NCBI GenBank assembly: GCA_013693915.1
Contig: CP059264.1
Span: 824,066 to 829,876 of the forward strand
Length of the DNA: 5,811 bases
DNA from: Dechloromonas sp.
GTDB taxonomy: Bacteria > Pseudomonadota > Gammaproteobacteria > Burkholderiales > Rhodocyclaceae
Direction: 5' to 3'
The position numbers and the translations under genes are program-made. Numbering within the stretch: the first letter of the stretch is position 1; every line of letters begins with the position of its first letter. Below are positions 1-5,522 of the stretch, in pieces. The notes under the pieces were generated by a model, which did not search any database, was not told the origin of the DNA, and saw only the letters and a program-made list of their open reading frames with translations.

Positions 1-237
1 GAAATCTACGCCGATGTCCCCGGCTTCTGCCGCAGCGTAAAACTGGCCGAGATCGCCGAACATGGCCACGTGCTGACGCCGGGCCGCTATGTCGGCGCCG
101 AAGAAGTCGAGGACGACGACGAAGCCTTCGCCGACAAGATGCAGAAGCTGACCGAGAAGCTCGGCGAGCAGATGGCCAAGGGGGCGGAACTCGATGCTCT
201 GATAAGGCAGAAACTCGCCAGTCTTGGCTACGAATGA
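1..237 (+). CDS. hsdM: Type I restriction-modification DNA methyltransferase subunit HsdM, C-terminal 78 residues (5' end outside window)
   Basis: The frame opens at base 1 and ends at TGA 235-237. HsdM is the N6-adenine methyltransferase subunit of type I RM enzymes; two copies join one HsdS to form the modification enzyme and HsdR is added for cleavage. The visible part is the C-terminal tail only: a short segment FCRSVKLAEI, then HGHVLTPGRYVG, a motif very typical of HsdM C-termini, then an acidic stretch (EEVEDDDE) and a charged helix ending LIRQKLASLGYE. The catalytic NPPY and AdoMet motifs lie upstream and cannot be checked. The hsdS gene about 1.07 kb downstream supports the call. No frameshift is seen in this fragment. 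Confidence 0.93.
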   Translation, partial: EIYADVPGFCRSVKLAEIAEHGHVLTPGRYVGAEEVEDDDEAFADKMQKLTEKLGEQMAKGAELDALIRQKLASLGYE

Positions 238-288
238 GGGCGCCTTGCGGAGCAGTCCGGCAACGCCGGTGGCAAGCAAAAACATGTA

Positions 289-318
289 TTGCAATCCATA
301 TTGCGTTAAGTCCATAAT
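289..318 (+). promoter_or_regulatory. Candidate sigma70-type promoter for the toxin-antitoxin module, possibly giving a leaderless transcript
   Basis: TTGCAA (289-294) and CATAAT (313-318, 5 of 6 to consensus) are separated by 18 bp. Repeats overlap them: the palindrome ATTGCAAT (288-295), TATTGC twice (287-292 and 299-304) and TCCATA twice (295-300 and 311-316), as expected where an XRE antitoxin autorepresses. The -10 ends only 6 bases before the ATG at 325, so the start point would fall on or next to the start codon. No Shine-Dalgarno sequence precedes 325, which agrees with leaderless translation. Consensus matching only. Confidence 0.45.
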
Positions 319-324
319 ACGGCC

Positions 325-1041
325 ATGAGTTGGGAGATTCTCTTTCACGACGAGCTCGATGCCGAGGTGCAGACGTATCCCCAGGCTCTGCAGGATGAAT
401 TGCTGGCGCACGCCCTGTTGTTGCGTGACTTCGGACCGAATCTGGGCCGCCCCACGGTGAATGGCCTGAAAGGCTCGCGGCACGCCAACATGAAGGAACT
501 GCGCTTCGCCTGGGAGGGCGAGGTCTGGCGCGTGGCTTTCGCGTTCGACCCCAAACGCCAGGCCATCCTGCTGGTTGGCGGCAACAAGGCCGGTGCGGAT
601 CAGCGGCGGTTTTACAAACGCCTGATCGCGGTTGCCGATGCCCGTTTTGACCACCATCTGGCCGAGCAGCAGCAAACAGGAAAGGAACAGCGACATGGCA
701 AAAAACTTGATCAGATCATGGCGGCCTTGCCCGCCGGGCGCCGGGGCGAGATCGAGGCGCGCGCGGCGGAACTGGCAACGCTCAAGGATTTGCGCCAGGC
801 CGTGGCGCAAACGCAGGAAGAACTGGCCGCCACGCTGGGCGTCGGCCAGGACACGATTTCGCGCCTGGAAAAGCGCAGCGACATGCTGCTGTCCACCCTG
901 CGCCGCTATGTCGAGGCGATGGGCGGCAAGCTGGAACTGGTGGCCAGGTTTCCCGACCGGCCGCCTTTGGTCATCGATCACCTGGCCCAGGAGACATCCG
1001 CACGGCGCGCCACGAACGCACCGGCCAAGGCGCCCGCTTGA
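325..1041 (+). CDS. RelE/HigB-like (Gp49 family) toxin read in frame into its XRE antitoxin: fused 238-residue ORF
   Basis: Residues 1-112 match the Gp49/RelE-like toxin family (PF05973), usually ribosome-dependent mRNA interferases: start MSWEILFHDEL, then HANMKELRF, VWRVAFAFDPKRQAILLVGG and RRFYKRLI, ending near FDHHL. Residues 126-220 match the cognate XRE antitoxin: DQIMAALPAGRR, an HTH around 163-200 (TQEELAATLGVGQDTISRLE) and a tail VARFPDRPPLVI. Normally these are two short overlapping genes. Here no stop separates them because the A run at 700-705 has six A; with seven, the toxin would end at TGA over 708-710 and the antitoxin would start at ATG 695 in its own frame. So this is a one-base deletion, a sequencing error or a recoded locus. 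The ATG at 325 fits the family N-terminus. Function is inferred from family resemblance. Confidence 0.82.
   Translation: MSWEILFHDELDAEVQTYPQALQDELLAHALLLRDFGPNLGRPTVNGLKGSRHANMKELRFAWEGEVWRVAFAFDPKRQAILLVGGNKAGADQRRFYKRLIAVADARFDHHLAEQQQTGKEQRHGKKLDQIMAALPAGRRGEIEARAAELATLKDLRQAVAQTQEELAATLGVGQDTISRLEKRSDMLLSTLRRYVEAMGGKLELVARFPDRPPLVIDHLAQETSARRATNAPAKAPA
679..686 (+). promoter_or_regulatory. Ribosome binding site of the antitoxin's own start codon
   Basis: GGAAAGGA lies 8 bases before the ATG at 695-697, inside the 3' end of the toxin reading frame. A good Shine-Dalgarno sequence at proper spacing argues that the antitoxin was meant to start separately at 695, not only as part of a fused protein. 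Confidence 0.6.
695..1041 (+). CDS. XRE-family antitoxin with its own start, displaced by one base from its body frame
   Basis: The start codon ATG 695-697 has an RBS, but as sequenced this frame reads MAKNLIRSW and then meaningless protein. The antitoxin body is in the -1 frame, shared with the toxin. Adding one A to the run at 700-705 gives MAKKLDQIMAALP and a 115-residue XRE antitoxin with an intact HTH. The product would bind and neutralise the upstream toxin and repress the shared promoter; that role is family knowledge. A -1 ribosomal shift on A_AAA_AAC (700-706) would yield practically the same protein without any mutation. The same bases are also contained in the fused ORF that begins at 325. 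Confidence 0.6.
700..706 (+). other. A_AAA_AAC heptamer: slippery site or contracted homopolymer
   Basis: Read from the antitoxin ATG (695), codons GCA AAA AAC place A_AAA_AAC in the exact phase of an X_XXY_YYZ -1 frameshift site. A -1 slip moves into the true antitoxin frame. The run also sits at the only place where one extra A restores the normal two-gene arrangement. No clear stimulatory stem-loop or pseudoknot was found just downstream by eye, which weakens the recoding reading. Confidence 0.5.
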
Positions 1042-1102
1042 AGGCCGTCTGTTCGGAATCCAAGAGCGTTGCGCAGCGGCAAGAAGGTAGCGCTGGACGT
1101 CA

Positions 1103-1306
1103 ATGAACAATATGTCGTATTTCTGGAGTTCGACGGAAAAGGAGACCCGCGTACAGTTGGCCGCGCTGGCCGGGCTGACAGCCGATGGCGTCAAATACCA
1201 TCTCAATAAACTGCGTGCTGCCGGACGCCTCCGCCACGTTGGACCGACCAAGGGCGGCCACTGGGAAGTGCTGGAAAGCGAGAAAGCAAGAGGGGCTGGG
1301 GCATGA
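1103..1306 (+). CDS. Small winged helix-turn-helix protein (67 aa), resembling the C-terminal DNA-binding tail of AlbA_2-type ATP-binding proteins; possibly a remnant
   Basis: Residues 18-38 form a helix-turn-helix (QLAALAGLTADGVKYHLNKL) and residues 42-57 the wing (LRHVGPTKGGHWEVL). This HTH plus GPxKGGxWEVL ending is typical of the C-terminus of larger AlbA_2/RecG-like ATP-binding proteins that often lie between hsdM and hsdS. No trace of the large N-terminal domain precedes it: the frame is closed by TAG at 1088-1090 and the antitoxin ends at 1041. It may be a deletion remnant or a stand-alone small regulator. Either ATG 1103 or ATG 1112 could be the start; AAGAAGG (1081-1087) is a distant RBS candidate. 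Its TGA overlaps the hsdS ATG (ATGA, 1303-1306), implying translational coupling. Confidence 0.6.
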   Translation: MNNMSYFWSSTEKETRVQLAALAGLTADGVKYHLNKLRAAGRLRHVGPTKGGHWEVLESEKARGAGA

Positions 1307-1821
1307 GTTTTGACCTTCCGGTCTTGCCAGACGGATGGACGTACCACTCCCTAGGGAGTTGCGCCAAACCCGACTCCGTGACCTATGGCGTTGTACAGCC
1401 GGGTTCGCCAGTTGAAGATGGTGTACCGATGATTCGGGTAAACAATTTCCGGGATGCACAGATTGAACATGCCGATGTATTAAGAATATCGTCGGAAATT
1501 GAGGCCAAGTACGCTCGAACTCGGTTGACGGGTGGTGAAGTGCTGTTAACCTTGGTTGGCTCTGTAGGCCAAGTATCGGTTGTTCCGAAAGGACTAGTCG
1601 GGTTCAATGTGGCGCGTGCCGTTGGGGTTATTCGCCCACTGCCCGATGTGGGTCCCGAATGGATTGCCATCTGCCTTCGCTCTCCGTTTTCGCAGAATCT
1701 ACTCACCAGCCGGGCAAATACGACAGTTCAAACCACGATCAACCTGAAGGATGTTCGTGCCCTACCGATTCCGATACCCCCGAAAAATGAGCGGGTGCGA
1801 ATCACCAAATTGATTTCCGCC

Positions 1822-1825
1822 CTAG
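1822..1825. repeat. Left copy of CTAG target-site duplication
   Basis: CTAG directly abuts the left inverted repeat and is repeated at 3365-3368 beside the right one. Keeping just one copy restores the hsdS frame. Confidence 0.88.
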
Positions 1826-1840
1826 CAGCCTGTCGGGCTT
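1826..1840 (+). repeat. Left terminal inverted repeat of the IS
   Basis: CAGCCTGTCGGGCTT, pairing with 3350-3364 with one mismatch (G/A at position 12). A weak -10-like GATAAT (1855-1860) lies just inside, flanked by GTATG/CATAC arms (1849-1853, 1861-1865). It may belong to the transposase promoter, but no good -35 was found. Confidence 0.88.
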
Positions 1841-1889
1841 ACCCAGAAGTATGCGATAATCATACCCGTTGAATCAGACGGACATTGCG

Positions 1890-3244
1890 ATGGCCTTTCA
1901 CCCGATTAATCGAGACACCGACTACCTGCTGCCGCCGTCGGTACAGGACTGGTTGGCGGAGTCGCACCTGGCGCGCTACGTCGTGGATGTCGTGGAAGGA
2001 CTCGACCTGTCGGCACTGGTAAGTGCCTATGTTGGCTGCGGCAGCGAGGCCTATCACCCGGTGACGCTGCTCTCGTTGTTGATTTACGGCTACGCCACCG
2101 GGACGTTTTCCAGTCGCAAGATTGAGCGGGCCACCTACGACTCGCTGGCCTTCCGTTACATTGCCTGCAACCGGCATCCGGATCACGACACCCTGGCGAC
2201 GTTTCGGCGACGCTTTGGCCAGGAATTCCAGTCGGCCTTCGTCCAGGTCCTGCAGATTGCCCGCGAGAACCAACTCTCGCGCTTTGGCACCGTCAGTCTG
2301 GACGGCACCAGGATTCACGCCAACGCCAGCCGGCACCGTGCCCTGTCGTATGGGCATGCCGAGAAGATCGAAGCCCACCTGAAGGCCGAAGTACAGGAGT
2401 TGCTGGCGTTGGCGGAGGCGGCGGATCAATCGTCGGTGCCCGACGGGGTGAATTTGCCCGACGAGATCAAACGCCGCGAAGATCGACTGGCGGCAATTGC
2501 CGTTGCGAAGGCCAGGATTGAGGCCCGAGCCGAGGAGCGGCATAAGCAAGCGCAGGCGGAACACGACGCCAAGAGGGTGGCCCGTGCCAAAAGGAAGCGG
2601 ACACCGGCAAGAAGCCCGGCGGCAAGTCACCGAAACCGCCCGAGGCCGGCCCGCGCGCCGACGACCAGATCAACCTGACCGACGAAGAATCGCGGATCAT
2701 GAAGGTCGCCGGCGGCGGCTTCGATCAGTGCTTCAACGCGCAAGCCCTGGTCGATACCGAATCGATGCTGGTGCTCGTTGCGCACGTCAGCCAGGACACG
2801 AACGACAAGCAGCTGGTTGTGCCGATGGTCGAGAAAATGCAGGCCAATCCCGAAGGCCTCAATCAACCGGACATCCTGCTGGCGGATACCGGATATTTCA
2901 GCGAAAAGAACGTCGAGACCTGTGTCGACGCCAAGATCACGCCGCTGATCGCAGTCAGGCGCGATCAACACCACCCGCAGTGGCGAGATCGCTTTACAGA
3001 ACCAGAGGCACTGCCTGAGGACGCTTCAGCCCTTGAGGTGATGAAGCATGCCCTCAAAACCAGGGACGGTCGCGCCGCCTATGCGCTGCGCAAGCAAACG
3101 GTGGAGCCGGTGTTCGGCATCATCAAATCGGTGATGGGATTCCGCCAGTTTCTGCTGCGCGGTTTGGACAATGTCCAGAACGAATGGACGCTGGTTTGCC
3201 TGGCGTGGAATCTGAAACGCATGGCCGTATTGCGCCCGCAGTAA
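1890..3244 (+). pseudogene. IS1182-family DDE transposase with a single -1 frameshift
   Basis: From ATG 1890 the protein starts MAFHPINRDTDYLLPPS. A TTG seven codons upstream is possible but adds nothing family-like. The N-terminal DUF772 region includes YHPVTLLSLLIYGYATG and HPDHDTLATFRRRF. The presumed catalytic triad is D in SLDGTRI (residue 138), D in LLADTGYFSE (about 333) and E in TVEPVFGIIKSVMGFRQF (about 406), numbered after repair. The frame breaks at GCCAAAAGG around 2589-2592: with one more A it reads AKKEADTGKKPGGK and continues to TAA 3242-3244, giving 451 residues, a normal length. As sequenced, the first frame ends near 2678 and the second opens fully only from about 2591. The site is not a standard slippery heptamer in phase, so mutation or sequencing error is likelier than programmed frameshifting. 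Confidence 0.9.
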
Positions 3245-3349
3245 GCAAATAGAACAGGAGCATTGCAACTTCATGGCCAAACCACCCGATTTCAGCCAGA
3301 AACGCGCCAATTCATCCCGAATCGTCAAATTATCCCGCCGGGCCGTATC

Positions 3350-3364
3350 AAGTCCGACAGGCTG
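3350..3364 (-). repeat. Right terminal inverted repeat of the IS
   Basis: The reverse complement reads CAGCCTGTCGGACTT, matching the left repeat in 14 of 15 positions. The reading frame of the hsdS 3' half happens to be open through this repeat into the IS, back to about 3263. Confidence 0.88.
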
Positions 3365-3368
3365 CTAG
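3365..3368. repeat. Right copy of CTAG target-site duplication
   Basis: CTAG directly follows the right inverted repeat and precedes GACGACCGCATT, which encodes the DDRI continuation of hsdS. Confidence 0.88.
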
Positions 3369-4229
3369 ACGACCGCATTTTCCTTCTGCGCGAAACCAAT
3401 GCCACGCTCGAAGCCATCGCGCAGGCGCTGTTCAAGTCGTGGTTTGTCGATTTCGACGCCGTCCGCACCAAGCAGGCAGGCCGCGCCCCGGAAGGGCTGG
3501 ACGAAGCCACCGCCGCGCTGTTTCCCGATAGCTTCGAGGAATCGGAGTTGGGGTTGGTGCCGAGGGGTGGCTGTATTCGACAGTTGGGGAGTCGTTCATC
3601 TTGACCATGGGGCAATCTCCACCGGGCGATACGTACAACGAAACAGGAGATGGCCTGCCGTTTTACCAAGGGCGAACCGATTTCGGATTCCGCTTTCCTT
3701 CGCAGCGCGTGTTTTGCACTGCGCCGACGCGTCTTGCCGAACCGGGTGACACATTGGTCAGTGTTCGCGCGCCAGTAGGCGACGTGAATATGGCACTGGA
3801 GAAGTGCTGTTTGGGGCGAGGTGTCGCCGGGGTGAGGCATCCCAAAGGGTGTCGCAGCTTTGCCTTCTACGCTACGAGAGGGCTGCGGTCTCGATTTGAC
3901 CTCTTTGATTCCGAGGGAACGGTGTTTGGCTCAATTAACAAAAGGATTTTCAGGGGCTTCCTGTGGTTGCGCCCTCCGATAATGTTCTTTCGGCCTTTGA
4001 TGAGATAGCAGCACCGATTGATCAGCGAATCGTTGAAAATGAGGAGCAAATGCGCATCCTCGCCACCCTCCGCGACACCCTGCTGCCCCGCCTGATCTCC
4101 GGCCAACTGCGCCTGCCGGAAGCCGAGGGGCGGCCGCTGCAGCGCTGTAGCCTTTTCGGCTACGGTCGTAGCCGTTTGCGCTACAACAGCCAAATTCAAG
4201 AACTCTTTCATTGCGTGACAATGTATTAA
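3369..4229 (+). pseudogene. hsdS: HsdS 3' fragment: central conserved helix, second target-recognition domain and C-terminal conserved region, with frameshifts
   Basis: The fragment resumes HsdS exactly where the IS split it. The central conserved region reads DDRIFLLRETN and then ATLEAIAQALFKSWFVDFD, a hallmark of the family. TRD2 starts near ESELGLVPRG, includes MGQSPPGDTYNETGDGLPFYQG, PGDTLVSVRAPVGDVN and GSINKRIFRGF, and ends in the C-terminal repeat RILATLRDTLLPRLISGQLRLPEAE. Three reading frames are used. One missing G in 3564-3567 separates VPRG from WLYSTVGESF. One missing C at 3960-3961 separates RGF from PVVAPSDNVLSAF. As sequenced the last frame ends at TAA 4227-4229 after an atypical 33-residue tail. 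One extra G in 4127-4130 would instead end it at TAG 4148-4150 with EAEGAAAAAL, nearer the usual HsdS end. The repaired, IS-free protein would be about 435 residues. Confidence 0.88.
4147..4184. repeat. Chain of alternating GTAGCC / GGCTAC arms forming competing hairpins
   Basis: GTAGCC (4147-4152), GGCTAC (4158-4163), GTAGCC (4168-4173) and GCTAC (4180-4184) alternate in orientation. Arm 1 can pair with arm 2 (5-base loop), arm 2 with arm 3 (4-base loop), or arm 3 with arm 4, so the hairpins exclude one another. If hsdS ends at TAG 4148-4150 the chain lies across and right behind the stop and before the fic promoter, where a transcript-end or RNA-stabilising structure would be expected. There is no downstream T run, so it is not a standard intrinsic terminator. 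Confidence 0.55.
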
Positions 4230-4260
4230 CGATTGCTTTAATATCCTTAGCATCGTTTAA
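4215..4260 (+). promoter_or_regulatory. Candidate promoter and operator-like dyad for the fic gene
   Basis: GTGACA (4215-4220, 5 of 6) and TTTAAT (4237-4242, 5 of 6) are spaced by 16 bp, predicting transcription from about 4249. An imperfect dyad, TTAACGATTGCT (4226-4237) against AGCATCGTTTAA (4249-4260), flanks the -10. This stretch is markedly A+T-rich compared with its surroundings. The Fic protein has a C-terminal winged-helix region, so autoregulation is conceivable, but that is inference. Confidence 0.5.
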
Positions 4261-4276
4261 AGAATCTTTTCCTACC

Positions 4277-5428
4277 ATGCGCCGCACCGGTACTTACGCA
4301 ACTTCCACCACCTTGGGCGAAGCGGTTCAGGCATTCGTTCCGCTGCCCTTGCCGCCAAGCGAGCCGGTGTTGGCGCCCGCGAGCTACGAGGCAGGCAATC
4401 GGGCGGCGGAGCTGGCTTTGGCGCGCTTGTCCGGAGTCGCGGGTCTGGTGTCTTCGGTGGACTGGCTGCTTTATAGCGCCGTCCGCAAGGAGGCTTTGCT
4501 GACATCACAGATCGAGGGAACGCAGGCAACGCTGGTCGACCTGTTCGATGAAGAGGCCGGCTTTGCCATCGCCAATACCGACGATGTCGAAGAGGTGAGC
4601 AATTACCTGCGGGCATTCCGGCTGGTGCAGGACAATCTGCGCGATCCGGCGGGCTTGCCGATCAGCGTGCGCCTGTTGTGCGATGCCCACCGTTTGCTGC
4701 TCGACGGCGTTCGCGGCAGCGGCAAGCAGCCCGGCGAGTTGCGCCGTTCGCAAAACTGGATTGGCGGCACGCGGCCCGGCAACGCGGCGTTTGTGCCGCC
4801 GCCGGCGGAGCGCGTGGCGGATTTGCTGGCCGATGTCGAACGCTTCATTCATGACGATTCGGCCCCGGCCTTGCCGCCGCTGGTGAAGATTGCGCTGGTG
4901 CATGCCCAGTTCGAAACCATCCACCCGTTCCTCGATGGCAATGGCCGTATCGGGCGTTTGCTGATTGCGGCGCTGATGGAGCATTGGCGCCTGCTGCCTG
5001 AACCCCTGATGTATCTCAGCGGTTACCTGAAGCGGCACCAGTCGGCGTATTACCAGCAGTTGTCGGCCATTCGCACGCAAGGCGATTGGGAAGGCTGGGT
5101 CAGCTTCTTCCTGGAGGGCGTAGTGGCTGCGGCCAGCGAGGCGGAAAGCAGCATCGTCGCCATTGCCAGTTTGATCGCTGCCGACCGCCGCCGATTGCTG
5201 GCTTCGCCCAAGGCGGGTCCGGCGAGTTACCGCCTGTTCGAAGCGCTGCCCATGATGCCGCGCTTTAACGTGGAACTGGCCCGCCAGGCGCTCAATACCA
5301 GCTTTCCCACGGCCAACGCAGCGGTCAAGCTGCTGGAGGATCTGGGCATCGTCAGCGAGCTGACGGGCCAGAAGAAGAACCGCAGCTACAGTTATCAGCC
5401 GTACATCGACCTGCTGGCAAGGTGGTGA
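4277..5428 (+). CDS. Fic family protein (class II, N-terminal inhibitory motif; probable AMP transferase) with C-terminal winged helix, 383 aa
   Basis: Fic enzymes usually transfer AMP from ATP to a hydroxyl of a target protein; the target here is unknown. The order is Fic_N domain (about residues 30-110), Fic core with HPFLDGNGRIGR (catalytic His 216), and a C-terminal winged helix (about 310-380). TSQIEG at 76-81 matches the inhibitory motif [S/T]xxxE[G/N] with Glu80. Its position N-terminal to the core makes this class II, expected to be self-inhibited until the helix moves. All active-site residues look intact. ATG 4277 is preferred: MRRTGTYATSTTLGEAVQAF resembles the usual N-terminus, and earlier codons in frame overlap the promoter. 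The RBS is weak (AAAGAA, about 4259-4264). No antitoxin (FicT-type partner) is needed, because the inhibitory helix is built in. Such proteins are often found in type I RM loci. Confidence 0.93.
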   Translation: MRRTGTYATSTTLGEAVQAFVPLPLPPSEPVLAPASYEAGNRAAELALARLSGVAGLVSSVDWLLYSAVRKEALLTSQIEGTQATLVDLFDEEAGFAIANTDDVEEVSNYLRAFRLVQDNLRDPAGLPISVRLLCDAHRLLLDGVRGSGKQPGELRRSQNWIGGTRPGNAAFVPPPAERVADLLADVERFIHDDSAPALPPLVKIALVHAQFETIHPFLDGNGRIGRLLIAALMEHWRLLPEPLMYLSGYLKRHQSAYYQQLSAIRTQGDWEGWVSFFLEGVVAAASEAESSIVAIASLIAADRRRLLASPKAGPASYRLFEALPMMPRFNVELARQALNTSFPTANAAVKLLEDLGIVSELTGQKKNRSYSYQPYIDLLARW

Positions 5429-5464
5429 TGGTCCGGACGATCAACTGCAGGCAGGCGTGTCGTT

Positions 5465-5506
5465 GTTGCATGTAACAGTTCGACGGCGTAGATTGTTACA
5501 TGTAAC
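5465..5506 (+). promoter_or_regulatory. Promoter with two 12-bp palindromic operator candidates for the mazE/mazF-like operon
   Basis: GTTACATGTAAC (5495-5506) is a perfect 12-bp palindrome, and GTTGCATGTAAC (5465-5476) is the same site with one mismatch, exactly 30 bp upstream, nearly three helical turns. A promoter TTGCAT (5466-5471), 17-bp spacer, TAGATT (5489-5494) fits between them: the first site covers the -35 and the second covers the start point (about 5501). This is the layout of an autorepressed toxin-antitoxin operon. Confidence 0.65.
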
Positions 5507-5510
5507 CAAT

Positions 5511-5515
5511 GGAGG
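5511..5515 (+). promoter_or_regulatory. Ribosome binding site deciding the mazE-like start
   Basis: GGAGG lies 7 bases before ATG 5523-5525. It favours this start over an in-frame codon at 5457, which would put both operators inside the coding region. Confidence 0.8.
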
Positions 5516-5522
5516 TTTTCTG

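Larger units (their letters stand above)
1303..1872 (+). pseudogene. hsdS: Type I RM specificity subunit HsdS, 5' fragment (first target-recognition domain), interrupted by an IS
   Basis: HsdS dictates the DNA site recognised by the type I complex through two target-recognition domains (TRDs) joined by conserved helices (PF01420). This part holds TRD1: start MSFDLPVLPDGWTYHSLG, then GVPMIRVNNF, LTGGEVLLTLVGSVGQ, FNVARAVGVIRPL, and the usual TRD end LPIPIPPKNERVRITKLISAL. Genuine HsdS sequence stops at 1825; the frame continues 15 codons into the IS left end and ends at TGA 1870-1872, giving 189 residues. The cut comes before the central coiled-coil helix, so even a half-subunit that pairs with itself, as known for truncated EcoDXXI and EcoR124I HsdS, seems unlikely. 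The start overlaps the upstream small ORF by ATGA and has GAGGGG (1290-1295 region) upstream. The base composition is less GC-rich than the flanks, common for TRDs. Confidence 0.88.
1826..3364 (+). mobile_element. IS1182-family insertion sequence, 1539 bp, inserted in hsdS
   Basis: The ends are defined by imperfect 15-bp inverted repeats, CAGCCTGTCGGGCTT (1826-1840) and, on the opposite strand of 3350-3364, CAGCCTGTCGGACTT, 14 of 15 identical. The element is bracketed by CTAG at 1822-1825 and 3365-3368. It holds one transposase gene in the same orientation as hsdS. The left non-coding part is 64 bp and the right one about 120 bp. Family assignment rests on the DUF772 plus DDE architecture of the transposase. 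No passenger gene is present. Because the transposase is frameshifted, the copy may be non-autonomous unless the shift is a sequencing error. Confidence 0.92.

Noticed and set aside
632..1090. 152-codon open frame over the antitoxin region
   Set aside because: Only its internal ATG 695 matters. After a few codons it reads an Arg/Trp/Pro-rich shadow of the true antitoxin frame.
1303..1825. Half-HsdS acting as a self-pairing specificity subunit
   Set aside because: Known active truncations keep the central helix. Here the cut is before it, so dimer formation is doubtful.
1860..2630. Long reverse-strand open frame (256 codons) across the transposase
   Set aside because: It lies antisense to the clearly recognisable transposase, has no family resemblance and reflects GC-rich codon structure.
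3263..3368. Hybrid start inside the IS right end driving the hsdS 3' half
   Set aside because: The frame is open through the inverted repeat, but the start is a TTG only 2 bases from AGGAG and the frame breaks again at 3567. Expression is possible but unsupported.
4211..4276. Earlier in-frame start for the fic gene
   Set aside because: Those codons overlap the predicted promoter and dyad, and the family-like N-terminus begins at 4277.
5457..5522. Earlier in-frame start for the mazE-like gene
   Set aside because: It would place the twin palindromes in coding sequence, and the GGAGG before ATG 5523 gives a better start.
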